Positions 16,025-24,544 of a stretch of DNA of 64,000 nt are shown here, one piece after another. The translations under genes were made by a program, and so were the position numbers. The notes under the pieces are model-generated. The model saw only the letters and a program-made list of their open reading frames with translations. It searched no databases and had not been told where the DNA came from. Within the stretch, counting starts at the first letter, position 1; every line of letters begins with the position of its first letter. The stretch is taken from the NCBI GenBank assembly GCA_963710535.1, contig CAVQAW010000003.1, forward strand, positions 558,001 to 622,000. Direction: 5' to 3'. Source of the stretch: Pelagihabitans sp963710535. GTDB lineage: Bacteria > Bacteroidota > Bacteroidia > Flavobacteriales > Flavobacteriaceae.

Positions 16025-17500
16025 CTAACCTTTTCCAAGATGTTGGTTGTAGAATTTCCAGGCTTCCTTGGCCACATCACGACCCAATTGCAGGCCGGCC
16101 ACGTTATCTGCTTGAATATGGTAGCCGCCCATTACCCGAGACATCCCGGCCATGTTTGCAGTTTCGGTGAAGGTTGGGAATTTTAGGATTACGGGCTCTC
16201 CCAGATGGTTCGGCTCGGTGAGCGCACCCGGTACCAACCGCACTTCCTCGCCAAAAAAATCTTCGCCCGTGAAAAGTCGCAATGCTTCCCCACAGGCCCC
16301 GCTTATGGTACTGTGTCCGGAAACATAGCTTGGGAAAGGCGGACAAAGGAATTCTTCCGGGGAATAGGGCCGCCACTCCTCCCCTTTCAAATCGACCATT
16401 CCCTGTTCAGCTCCCCCCCATGCCTTGATGATCTGGCCCTGATAATATTGGTGTACCAAAGCATAGGGCCTTGCATAGTCGTAAAACATCTTGGAATCCC
16501 AAGATGCGATGAACGCGTCCATGGCAGTGATCTCGGTCAAAAAATACATTTTAACGTCCTCGTCCAGGGTATGGTTGTCGCGACGCGATACATCCTGTGC
16601 GAATTTGAGCCAATGCCCCGCCTGTTGAACCGATTGTGGTCCGTCGCGCATAAACTCTACCAAGGCTTTCTGTTCGTCGGTCAGGTTCGCCTGCAGATCG
16701 ATGACCTCTTTTACTTCCCTTTCGAGCTGTTCTGAACCGATCACGGGTGGGGGACCAGGCCTGAACTGGTCTGCCGACCGTAAGGCGATGGGTTTTACCT
16801 TATGCCAAAATGGTGTCAGGCAGCCAGGGGCAAATTTACCGCCTTTTCCGTCTGAAAAATATTTGGGTTGCCAGCGGTTGCCATCCACATTCTTATCCGG
16901 TGAGTTGATGGGCTGATAATAGGTATAATCAAAATATGGGGTGCCATCAGAACCCTTTTCAGCTCCATATTGGTTGGCGCCGTCATGCTTCCTGGCCTCG
17001 ATCACCGCCCGTGCTGCGAGGTTGCCGATACCTTCCGGCGTATTCGGGTCCACTGACCGATTGTCCGGATCGAGGCCCAATTCGAACATGAAATTCCTGA
17101 AAAGTTCCTTGTCGGAATAGTAATATTCCATCATGGCACCATAGGCGGCATAGCTGATGGCGATTTCCTTGTTGGCCAGCTTTTGCTCGGCCAAAGGCCT
17201 GCGTTCCACACCGCTCAAATATACCGGAATGGCATGCTCATCGTACCTGGACCAGGCGTCGAAAATCGAGACAAAGATCAATCCAAGGTATCTGGAGGTG
17301 ACCGTTGGCCGCGGCCTAAAGCGCTCGGTGTCGTTGGCGGTGGCTTTCAAGGCCATTTCACCCCATTGATAAGCAACGTTTTCAATGCCCCTGGGTTCGT
17401 TTTCCGCAGCGGAAGAGACCCTTGGCTGCTCCTTACAACCGAGTAATATGAAGAGCTGCAACAAAAAAAAGCCCGACCATATGCCCATGGAAACCCTCAT
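16025..17500 (-). CDS. Vanadium-dependent haloperoxidase / PAP2-superfamily lipoprotein
   Basis: The 491-residue protein has a signal peptide with lipobox LLGC. The C-terminal half has the vanadate- or phosphate-binding signatures of the PAP2/chloroperoxidase superfamily in order: YARPYALVHQYYQGQIIKAW, then PPFPSYVSGHSTISG with the catalytic-type S-G-H, then SRVMGGYHIQADN (R and H ligands). Vanadium haloperoxidases oxidise halides with H2O2; relatives in Bacteroidetes are often uncharacterised, so halide specificity cannot be stated. A possible -7 box TACCTTTA (17521-17528, minus strand) precedes the gene. It stands alone, between the efflux operon and the cco cluster. Confidence 0.82.
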   Translation of the reverse strand: MRVSMGIWSGFFLLQLFILLGCKEQPRVSSAAENEPRGIENVAYQWGEMALKATANDTERFRPRPTVTSRYLGLIFVSIFDAWSRYDEHAIPVYLSGVERRPLAEQKLANKEIAISYAAYGAMMEYYYSDKELFRNFMFELGLDPDNRSVDPNTPEGIGNLAARAVIEARKHDGANQYGAEKGSDGTPYFDYTYYQPINSPDKNVDGNRWQPKYFSDGKGGKFAPGCLTPFWHKVKPIALRSADQFRPGPPPVIGSEQLEREVKEVIDLQANLTDEQKALVEFMRDGPQSVQQAGHWLKFAQDVSRRDNHTLDEDVKMYFLTEITAMDAFIASWDSKMFYDYARPYALVHQYYQGQIIKAWGGAEQGMVDLKGEEWRPYSPEEFLCPPFPSYVSGHSTISGACGEALRLFTGEDFFGEEVRLVPGALTEPNHLGEPVILKFPTFTETANMAGMSRVMGGYHIQADNVAGLQLGRDVAKEAWKFYNQHLGKG

Positions 17501-17557
17501 CCCAAATGCGTCATTTTATTTAAAGGTAAAATTAGCCAATTCCGATCAACCGGCAAA

Positions 17558-18274
17558 TCAGTCATGGCATTCCATTTCCGCCGTAACAAAGGTCTGCACC
17601 GGTTTTGGTGACAGGTAAGGGATGCCCAGACCAAGGCCGCGCACAATGAACAGCGCGCCCACGATGACCACAAATACGGGGACCAACCGCTGTATTCGCT
17701 GCTTCGCCGTAGATTTCAACATGCCGCTGAAATATATCGCGGAGGTCATCAAAGGGATGGTGCCCAGTCCGAAAAGCACCATAAAGAGCATGCCTTTGAC
17801 CGCATCGCCCATGCCCAAAGCGCCCAAGAGTCCCATATACACCAACCCGCAGGGCAAAAAACCGTTTAAAAACCCGATGCTCAGAAAGGTATCGGGGCCC
17901 TGCTTTTTCAGGGCAAGGCCCAACTTGTTCTTCACTTTGGAAATGAGGCCCATAATGGGTCTTGAAAAATTGTATCGGTTGAAAATTTTATAGGGAATCA
18001 TGACGATGACCACCATGGCAATGCCGATGATGATCGATAATTTTTGTTGGATGCCAAAGAGGTACAATCCCTTTCCCAATATTCCAAAGACCAATCCTAT
18101 GATGCCGTATGCCAATAATCTGCCCAGGTGATATATGAATATCTGACCGAACTTCTTGAGGTTGTTGGTCCGGTCTACAGGCAACATAAAGGCAATGGGG
18201 CCGCACATGCCCACACAGTGGAAACTACCCATCAGGCCCAATAAAATGGCAGAAATCAACATGGTATTCATCAA
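17558..18274 (-). CDS. SafE/TauE-like membrane protein of the cbb3 oxidase cluster
   Basis: The 238-residue protein has six membrane helices in two halves. The first helix contains GLMGSFHCVGMCGP, the conserved His-Cys and Met-Cys signature of the urease accessory (UreH-like) / SafE subfamily that sits beside cco genes in many bacteria. The Cys, Met and His residues suggest copper or redox handling during oxidase assembly. It overlaps ccoH by 4 bp, so it is the last gene of the cco operon. It is annotated in databases as sulfite exporter, but its place here makes oxidase biogenesis more likely. Confidence 0.85.
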   Translation of the reverse strand: MMNTMLISAILLGLMGSFHCVGMCGPIAFMLPVDRTNNLKKFGQIFIYHLGRLLAYGIIGLVFGILGKGLYLFGIQQKLSIIIGIAMVVIVMIPYKIFNRYNFSRPIMGLISKVKNKLGLALKKQGPDTFLSIGFLNGFLPCGLVYMGLLGALGMGDAVKGMLFMVLFGLGTIPLMTSAIYFSGMLKSTAKQRIQRLVPVFVVIVGALFIVRGLGLGIPYLSPKPVQTFVTAEMECHD

Positions 18275-18717
18275 TAGGTGATACTCTCTTTTCGCAAATA
18301 TTTTTCATCCGCATATTCCCAGGATACCCTGATGTCCCAACGACCATCCAACAAACGTTTGTCAGGTATGAGCAAATGTGCATTGGAAAGACTTATAGGA
18401 AAGTCGAAATCCAAGTGTTTATTGGACGGTCTGTATAGGGACACCGTTCCTTTTACTTTCCCAAATTCGATTCCTTCCGGAAATTTGAGCAGTAAACCTT
18501 CGGCGGTCTTTTCAATATTGATGTTCCGGGCATTCTTGTTGGCATTGTTCTCCGCATCGATTTCCTTCTGGTAGCCCAATTCGGCCTTATAATAGTCTTC
18601 CGTGACCAGGTCGTGCTTGGCCCGCTCATCGGTACTCATCCGGACCACAAAAAAAAGGATAAAGCCAATAAAGGCGATGAAAGCTATTACAATACCGGTT
18701 CCCCAATTGATCTTCAT
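18271..18717 (-). CDS. ccoH: CcoH/FixH, cbb3 oxidase assembly protein
   Basis: The 148-residue protein has one N-terminal membrane helix (residues about 8-27, GIVIAFIAFIGFILFFVVRM) and a periplasmic domain with the FixH hallmark DLVTEDYYKAELGYQKEID and a C-terminal Ig-like fold (DGRWDIRVSWEY). FixH is needed for stable assembly of cbb3 oxidase. It overlaps the SafE-like gene by 4 bp. Confidence 0.9.
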   Translation of the reverse strand: MKINWGTGIVIAFIAFIGFILFFVVRMSTDERAKHDLVTEDYYKAELGYQKEIDAENNANKNARNINIEKTAEGLLLKFPEGIEFGKVKGTVSLYRPSNKHLDFDFPISLSNAHLLIPDKRLLDGRWDIRVSWEYADEKYLRKESITY

Positions 18718-18818
18718 ACTTGTTGTCTTTACAATTTATTAAACCTAGGGCTTCCAAGCCCTTCAGGCTGTTCTGGCATCTCTCCCCCCAATTCATTTGT
18801 TTCATTGAGGGTATGCCG

Positions 18819-20237
18819 TCATTTATAACTTCTTGGTGCCAAAAAGCGGGCGGTCGTGGTCTCAATGAGCCGATCACCGCTGTACACCCCTATTTTCAAG
18901 TTGTCCTTATCGCCCTTCAAGGCAGCATTGTTGATTTCAATAAATATCGTGCCTTCTGCCAATTTTTGCGCTGGCACCTTGAAATGATCATGTCGCACCA
19001 AGTTGATTTTACCGGGATGTGACAAAAGCTTAAAGCTTACATCCTCCACATCCATGGTCGTTTTGTTGATCAATTTATAGGTAAATACATTGCTGATGAT
19101 GTTATCGCCCTTGTGTTCATACAGCTGCCCGGGCAATCTTAAAATGTTGGCCTCAAGATCGTTTCTCAAAAAAAGCATCCCGACCAACACCCCGGTCAGG
19201 ATGACCAAAACGGCAGTATAGCCCTTGAGTCTTGGGGTGAACCTGAATTTTTCCTTTTTAACGATTTCATCTTCACTGGCATAGCGTATCAAACCCTTGG
19301 GCAGATGTACCTTTTCCATAATCGTGTCGCATTCGTCGATACAGGCGGTACAGTTGACACACTCGAGTTGTGTCCCATTACGTATATCGATTCCCGTAGG
19401 GCAAACATTGACGCATTGAAAACAATCGATACAATCACCGAATCCCAATGCTTGCCTATCTTCATCCTTCCTAAATTTTTTACGCCCGTTTTCCGCTTCG
19501 CCCCGCTTGTGGTCGTATGCCACAACAATTGATTTGTTATCGAGCAATACCCCCTGCATTCGGCCATAAGGGCACGCGATAATACAGACCTGCTCCCTGA
19601 ACCATGCGAATACAAAATAAAAGACCGCGGTGAATATAAAAAGGGAAACCAAGGTGCTCAAGTGGCCCATGGGGCCTTCGGTAATATATCGGATGAGGGT
19701 GTCGCTACCGATGAGATAGGCCAGGAAAATATTCGCGATCAAAAACGAAATGATGAAGAAAATGATCCATTTGATCACCCGCTTTCTGATTTTCTCCCCG
19801 TTCCAGGCCTGCCGATCGAGTTTGATTTGGGCACCCCTGTCTCCATCGATCCAGTATTCGATCCTCCTGAAGACCATTTCCATAAAAATCGTCTGGGGGC
19901 ACATCCAGCCACAAAAAATGCGGCCGAAGGCAACCGTAAACAAGGCTACAAAAATGACCCCGATGATCATCGAAATCACGAACAAATGAAAATCTTGAGG
20001 CCAAAATGGAAATCCGAAAATATTGAAACGGCGTTCCAGTACATTGAACATCAGAAATTGGTTGCCGTTGATTTTTACGAAGGGAGCTGCGAAAAGGAAT
20101 GCCAACAAGAAATAACTGACATATTTGCGATATTCATAGAGCCTCCCGCTGGGCTTTTTTGGAAAAACCCAAGCCCGTTTGCCTTCCTCATTGATCGTGC
20201 CGATCGAATCCCTAAAATTTTCTTGGTCCTGTGCCAT
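18819..20237 (-). CDS. ccoG: CcoG/FixG/RdxA, polyferredoxin for cbb3 oxidase copper handling
   Basis: The 472-residue protein has five or so membrane helices, CGWMCPQTIFMEMVFRRIEY near residue 110, CIIACPYGRMQG near 220, and a ferredoxin domain with two [4Fe-4S] motifs: GDCIDCFQCVNVCPTGID, then CVNCTACIDECD. A C-terminal Ig-like periplasmic domain follows the last helix. CcoG is a cupric reductase in cbb3 assembly. It follows ccoP after about 105 bp that hold no gene. Confidence 0.94.
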   Translation of the reverse strand: MAQDQENFRDSIGTINEEGKRAWVFPKKPSGRLYEYRKYVSYFLLAFLFAAPFVKINGNQFLMFNVLERRFNIFGFPFWPQDFHLFVISMIIGVIFVALFTVAFGRIFCGWMCPQTIFMEMVFRRIEYWIDGDRGAQIKLDRQAWNGEKIRKRVIKWIIFFIISFLIANIFLAYLIGSDTLIRYITEGPMGHLSTLVSLFIFTAVFYFVFAWFREQVCIIACPYGRMQGVLLDNKSIVVAYDHKRGEAENGRKKFRKDEDRQALGFGDCIDCFQCVNVCPTGIDIRNGTQLECVNCTACIDECDTIMEKVHLPKGLIRYASEDEIVKKEKFRFTPRLKGYTAVLVILTGVLVGMLFLRNDLEANILRLPGQLYEHKGDNIISNVFTYKLINKTTMDVEDVSFKLLSHPGKINLVRHDHFKVPAQKLAEGTIFIEINNAALKGDKDNLKIGVYSGDRLIETTTARFLAPRSYK

Positions 20238-20341
20238 TTATGAGTTGCCATTTAAAACTTCCTGAAAGACGATCATCCGCTGCTCTAAGTGTTCGCTTCA
20301 CTTAACACCATCCATTCCGTCGATCTTCATTTCATGTTGGG

Positions 20342-21298
20342 TCATTTCATCACCACGGTCGTGGAATCGTTTGTGATGGCGGTTGAATCCTGTGCCTTTT
20401 GAGGCACGGCTTCCTGACCGGTATTTTCATCTACCCAAAGGTCGCCTTCGGCTGCTTTTGGATTGGCCGGTTCCGTGCCTTGAAATTGGAGCACATAACT
20501 CGCTACCTGGGCCATTTCAAGTGGTTTCAGATTTTGTTTCCAAGCGACCATGCCCTTCCCATCACGGCCCCCTTCGGAAATGGTATGGAACACGTTTTTG
20601 ATTCCCCCGCCCAAGATCCAATAGGTATCGGTAAGGTTGGGGCCTATCCCCCCACCACCATCGGCCATGTGGCAGGCCACACAATTGGTCTCATAGATTC
20701 CCTTGCCCGCATTGAGGTCGGAAGCGTCGGTGAGCAGTTCCACCGTATTCACGTCAACCAGATCTTTGGCCGTTTTCTTATAGGCCTCTATTTCCATTTG
20801 GGCTGCAGCGACCTCTTGCGCATACTCCAAGTCCTGATCATAGCCGTTGAAAATATGAAATCGCGCCATATAGACTACCCCAAAGATGATGGTCGCATAA
20901 AACATGTACACCCACCAGGGTGGCAATTTGTTATCGAGCTCACGGATGCCATCATAATTGTGGTCCAATATAATTTCCCCTTCGGCCTCCATGGGTTTCG
21001 AGCCGAGCAGTTTTTGGTAAACCTTTTTGCCCCATGTCCATTCCCACGATTTGGATTTGGTCGCATCATATCTTTGCTTTGCCTCGTCGGATAGGGTTTG
21101 GTACATGACATTTTCCACCGACTGTAAAATCATTTCGATCGCGATGAGCATAAGCAGCACCACCAGCATAAAAAATTGGGCCGCGGGATACTTGATGATG
21201 GCGGGCATGTCCCCGGAATCGACAAAGTATTCCATCAAGCCGAAGATGGTGAAAAAAATCACCGGGATACGGATCCAGGAAGAGCTTGCATTTTTCAT
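20342..21298 (-). CDS. ccoP: CcoP, cbb3 oxidase cytochrome c subunit (monoheme)
   Basis: The 318-residue protein has two N-terminal membrane helices (about residues 13-22 with flanks, and 38-58), a cytoplasmic loop with a conserved NYDGIRELDNKLPPWW motif, a third helix (130-146) and a periplasmic cytochrome c domain. Only one heme site is present, CVACH (206-210), with a likely Met ligand at M250. The proteobacterial subunit has two hemes. An acidic, Thr/Ser-rich C-terminal tail follows. It passes electrons from a quinol-cytochrome c complex to CcoNO. It overlaps ccoQ by 4 bp. Confidence 0.93.
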   Translation of the reverse strand: MKNASSSWIRIPVIFFTIFGLMEYFVDSGDMPAIIKYPAAQFFMLVVLLMLIAIEMILQSVENVMYQTLSDEAKQRYDATKSKSWEWTWGKKVYQKLLGSKPMEAEGEIILDHNYDGIRELDNKLPPWWVYMFYATIIFGVVYMARFHIFNGYDQDLEYAQEVAAAQMEIEAYKKTAKDLVDVNTVELLTDASDLNAGKGIYETNCVACHMADGGGGIGPNLTDTYWILGGGIKNVFHTISEGGRDGKGMVAWKQNLKPLEMAQVASYVLQFQGTEPANPKAAEGDLWVDENTGQEAVPQKAQDSTAITNDSTTVVMK

Positions 21299-21486
21299 AA
21301 TTCGGTATTTTGGTGGTTATCATTTTCCAAGGGCAGTTCGCTTACTTCCTTGATATGAGCTTTTGAGGCCGTGAAGACCCAAGCGAAAAGCGCTACGAAG
21401 AACACGAAGAAAATCAACAGCGATATCATGGGATAAGTGGCGACCCCATCGATGCTTTCCATATATCCTTTTACAAATTTCAGCAT
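21295..21486 (-). CDS. ccoQ: CcoQ-like small membrane subunit of cbb3 oxidase
   Basis: The 63-residue protein has one membrane helix (residues about 19-41, YPMISLLIFFVFFVALFAWV) and a polar C-terminus. It lies between ccoNO (3-bp gap) and ccoP (4-bp overlap), where CcoQ is always found. CcoQ stabilises the complex. The assignment rests on position and topology more than sequence. Confidence 0.85.
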   Translation of the reverse strand: MLKFVKGYMESIDGVATYPMISLLIFFVFFVALFAWVFTASKAHIKEVSELPLENDNHQNTEL

Positions 21487-21489
21487 GGC

Positions 21490-23691
21490 TTAATTGTTTT
21501 GTGAGAGTGATTCATTGTTTGTCTTGATCTTGATATCGGTGCCCAGGCGTTGCATATAGGCGATCATGGCCACGATTTCCCTGTCGCGCATTTCTACAAA
21601 TTCCTGGTTGTTTTCTGCGGCAAAGGCCTTATCTGCCTCATAATTTTTTGCGAAATCGGGATCGGTATACAGGTTCTTCTCGATTTTTGTGGCCTGTTCA
21701 GCCATGGTTTGTTCGGCATTGGCAATATCCTCTTCTGAATAAGGCACTCCCAGACTGACCATGGCTTCCATTTTACCCTTGATGCCGCTGCGGTCATGTT
21801 TATTGCGCACCAACCAACTATAGGAAGGCATGATCGATCCCGACGAAGTACTTTGCGGGTCGTAAAAATGGTTCAAATGCCAGTTGTCAGAATATTTTCC
21901 ACCTACCCTCAACAAATCGGGACCCGTGCGTTTGCTGCCCCAAAGGAAGGGGTGGTCGTAAACAAATTCACCGGCCTTGGCGTATTCGCCATAACGTTCC
22001 ACTTCACTTCTAAAAGGGCGTACCATTTGGGAATGGCAACCGACACATCCTTCGCGAATATAGAGGTCCCTACCTTCCAATTCCAATGGGGTATAAGGAG
22101 TAACGCTGGTGATCGTCGGAATGTTCGACTTCACCAAGATAGTTGGTACTATTTGGATGATACCCCCTATCAAAATGGCCACAGTGGCCAAAATGGTGAG
22201 CTGAATGGGTTTGCGCTCCAACCAGGTATGAAAGGTTTCGCCAGCGGTTCTTTTCTTGGATACCCTGATCAGGGCAGCGGCCTCGGCCAGTTCATCCTCG
22301 ACTTTACTGCCCGACCTTATCGTTACCACTATATTGTAGATCATGACACAGGCACCTATAATGTAGAGGCTGCCCCCTATGGCACGCATCCAGTACATGG
22401 GCATGATTTCATTTACGGTCTCCAAAAAGTTACCGTAGACCAAAGTACCGTCTGGATTGAAGTCTTTCCACATCAAGGCCTGTGTGAAGCCCGCTACGTA
22501 CATCGGAAGGGCATACAGGATGATACCCAGGGTACCTATCCAAAAATGGAAGTTGGCCAGACCCAGCGAGGCCAATCGGGTCTTGAACATTTTAGGCACC
22601 AGCCAATAGATCATTCCGAAGGTCAGAAAGCCGTTCCATGCCAAGGCACCTACGTGCACATGGGCAATGATCCAGTCGCTGAAGTGGGCAATCGCGTTCA
22701 CATTCTTCAAAGAAAGCATGGGGCCTTCAAATGTGGCCATGCCATATCCCGTAATGGCAACTACCATAAATTTTAAGGTCGGGTCGGTTCTGACCTTATC
22801 CCAAGCGCCGCGCAAGGTGAGCAGACCATTGATCATACCGCCCCAGGATGGGGCAATCAACATGATAGAAAAGGCCACCCCCAGGTTTTGGGCCCAATCG
22901 GGCAAAGCGGAATACAACAAATGGTGAGGTCCTGCCCAGATGTAAATAAATATAAGGGACCAAAAGTGGACAATGGACAATCGATAGGAGTAAATGGGCC
23001 TGTTCGCCGCTTTGGGTACAAAATAGTACATCAGGCCCAAAAATGGGGTGGTTAGGAAAAATGCCACCGCATTATGGCCATACCACCATTGCACCAAGGC
23101 ATCCTGCACCCCGGCGTAGACCGAATAGCTTTTCAATGCATTTACCGGAAGTTCCAAGCTGTTAAAAATGTGCAACACGGCCACCGTAACGAAGGTCGCT
23201 ACATAGAACCAAATGGCTACGTATAAATGCCGTTGCCTCCTTTTGATCATGGTGCCGATAAGGTTGGCTCCAAAAGCGACCCACACCAAGGCTATGGCGA
23301 TATCAATGGGCCATTCGAGTTCGGCGTATTCCTTGGAAGTGCTATAGCCCAAAGGAAGGGTGATTGCCGCTGCAACGATGATGGCCTGCCAACCCCAGAA
23401 ATTGAAGTTGCTCAGGAAATCGCTGAACATGCGGGCCTTGAGCAGGCGTTGGGTGGAATAATATACCCCCGCGAAGATGGCGTTGCCCACAAAGGCGAAA
23501 ATAACGGCATTGGTATGCAGAGGCCTGAGGCGGCCAAAACTCAGCCATGAAATACCGTCGGTCAGGTTCGGAAACATGAACATGAAGGCCAAGAGCAACC
23601 CTACCGACATGCCTACAATGCCCCAAAGCATGGTCGCGTAAAGAAACTTTTTTACGATCTTGTTATCGTAGTAAAACTGCTGAACTTCCAT
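21490..23691 (-). CDS. ccoN: CcoNO, fused catalytic subunit and cytochrome c subunit of cbb3 oxidase
   Basis: The protein has 733 residues. Residues 1 to about 470 are CcoN, with at least twelve membrane helices and the heme and CuB histidines (for example in WWYGHNAVAFFLT, AGPHHLLY and HVHVGALAWNG). A linker and one more helix (about 500-520) lead to a CcoO domain with heme c site CVGCH (549-553) and the CcoO signature SQMVRPFRSEVERYG. The fusion of ccoN and ccoO is usual in Bacteroidetes. The enzyme is a high-affinity terminal oxidase for microaerobic respiration. Confidence 0.96.
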   Translation of the reverse strand: MEVQQFYYDNKIVKKFLYATMLWGIVGMSVGLLLAFMFMFPNLTDGISWLSFGRLRPLHTNAVIFAFVGNAIFAGVYYSTQRLLKARMFSDFLSNFNFWGWQAIIVAAAITLPLGYSTSKEYAELEWPIDIAIALVWVAFGANLIGTMIKRRQRHLYVAIWFYVATFVTVAVLHIFNSLELPVNALKSYSVYAGVQDALVQWWYGHNAVAFFLTTPFLGLMYYFVPKAANRPIYSYRLSIVHFWSLIFIYIWAGPHHLLYSALPDWAQNLGVAFSIMLIAPSWGGMINGLLTLRGAWDKVRTDPTLKFMVVAITGYGMATFEGPMLSLKNVNAIAHFSDWIIAHVHVGALAWNGFLTFGMIYWLVPKMFKTRLASLGLANFHFWIGTLGIILYALPMYVAGFTQALMWKDFNPDGTLVYGNFLETVNEIMPMYWMRAIGGSLYIIGACVMIYNIVVTIRSGSKVEDELAEAAALIRVSKKRTAGETFHTWLERKPIQLTILATVAILIGGIIQIVPTILVKSNIPTITSVTPYTPLELEGRDLYIREGCVGCHSQMVRPFRSEVERYGEYAKAGEFVYDHPFLWGSKRTGPDLLRVGGKYSDNWHLNHFYDPQSTSSGSIMPSYSWLVRNKHDRSGIKGKMEAMVSLGVPYSEEDIANAEQTMAEQATKIEKNLYTDPDFAKNYEADKAFAAENNQEFVEMRDREIVAMIAYMQRLGTDIKIKTNNESLSQNN

Positions 23692-23715
23692 AGTGTATTG
23701 ATTATAAAGTTGGAT

Positions 23716-23901
23716 TTATTTTTTCTCGGGCGCTTCTTGATCATCTTTTTTCTGCTTCACCAATTCATCCTCGAACAGCATGCGCACGGATGGGGTATAC
23801 GAATCGTCGTACTGACCACTCCTGACTGCCACGATAAAAGCCATAAAAAAAATGACCGCAACAACGATGCTGATGGTCAACAACACATAGATCACACTCA
23901 T
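23716..23901 (-). CDS. ccoS: CcoS, cbb3 oxidase maturation protein
   Basis: The 61-residue protein has one N-terminal membrane helix (MSVIYVLLTISIVVAVIFFM) followed by AFIVAVRSGQYDDSYTPSVR, the family's G-Q-Y/F-D-D motif, and a charged tail. CcoS is required for cofactor insertion into cbb3 oxidase. It is the first gene of the operon, 24 bp before ccoNO, behind an FNR-type promoter. Confidence 0.92.
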   Translation of the reverse strand: MSVIYVLLTISIVVAVIFFMAFIVAVRSGQYDDSYTPSVRMLFEDELVKQKKDDQEAPEKK

Positions 23902-23921
23902 ACGTTACCTGAATTCAGCGG

Positions 23922-23965
23922 TAAAACTATAGCCGTGGTCATTGTTAAAAAATGACAATTGTCAT
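23922..23965 (-). promoter_or_regulatory. FNR-type site and promoter of the ccoS-NO-Q-P-G-H operon
   Basis: TGACAATTGTCA (23953-23964) is perfectly palindromic. On the minus strand a -7 box TAGTTTTA (23922-23929) is centred 33 bp downstream of the palindrome centre, 21 bp before the ccoS ATG. The spacing is identical to the nos promoter. Confidence 0.75.
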
Positions 23966-24079
23966 ATTTGATCATTGAATCGTTTTTTGTTGAATTGCTT
24001 TGGTTTTTCATTTATGTTCAATCCTTTATCCCCGTTTTGGTTGTTTTTTTGCCAGGGCGGCCATTTCATTTGTCACACC

Positions 24080-24523
24080 TTAACCAGATTTCCCCGCTGA
24101 CTTCAGCATGGATAGCAGTGCCGCAACGATAATCAGGTTTTTTCCGATGTATTGTCCCATAAGAGTCGGCACCAATGGCCCTGAAACAAAAGATTCCTCC
24201 GCAAAGAAAAAAAGCGGCGTGAAAGTGCAGGCCATGTGGAACAAAGCTAAAATGATGCTCTCTCGCCTGAAAATGTTCGTAATGAAACAAATTCCGATGA
24301 CCACCTCCATCATGGCGAGGAGAAGGATGGCAACATGGGAGGGAAGGTAGCCAAAGGTCAATAAGTGGATCGTATTCATGGCGAGGCCTTCTGCCGGACT
24401 CAAATGGGGGAAAAACTTTAGGGTGCCGAACCACAGGTAAACAAAGCCAATGGAAAGGGCCAAAAAAGTATTTTGTCTGCTCTTGGTGAGCAAAGCGTTG
24501 AATGGTTTTTTAAGTCGGTCCAT
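24080..24523 (-). CDS. DoxX-like small membrane protein
   Basis: The 147-residue protein has four membrane helices. Features of the DoxX family are ALSIGFVYLWFGTLKFFPHLSP in the first helix, FGYLPSHVAILLLAMMEVVIGICF in the second and third, and GQYIGKNLIIVAALLSML at the end. Function is not known for this family member; relatives take part in redox or sulfur metabolism. It follows ccoI after 21 bp and is probably co-transcribed with it. Confidence 0.8.
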   Translation of the reverse strand: MDRLKKPFNALLTKSRQNTFLALSIGFVYLWFGTLKFFPHLSPAEGLAMNTIHLLTFGYLPSHVAILLLAMMEVVIGICFITNIFRRESIILALFHMACTFTPLFFFAEESFVSGPLVPTLMGQYIGKNLIIVAALLSMLKSAGKSG

Positions 24524-24544
24524 TGGGTTTATTTTTTGGCTTTC

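Noticed and set aside
17558..18274. Sulfite exporter for sulfur metabolism
   Set aside because: The family name suggests it, but overlap with ccoH and the His-Cys/Met-Cys motif fit oxidase assembly better.
18748..18761. GGGCTT-CC-AAGCCC hairpin between ccoG and ccoH
   Set aside because: Very short loop and no clear T-run on the transcribed strand; not convincing as a terminator.
21796..22776. 326-codon frame opposite ccoNO
   Set aside because: Antisense shadow; the fused oxidase gene on the other strand is unmistakable.
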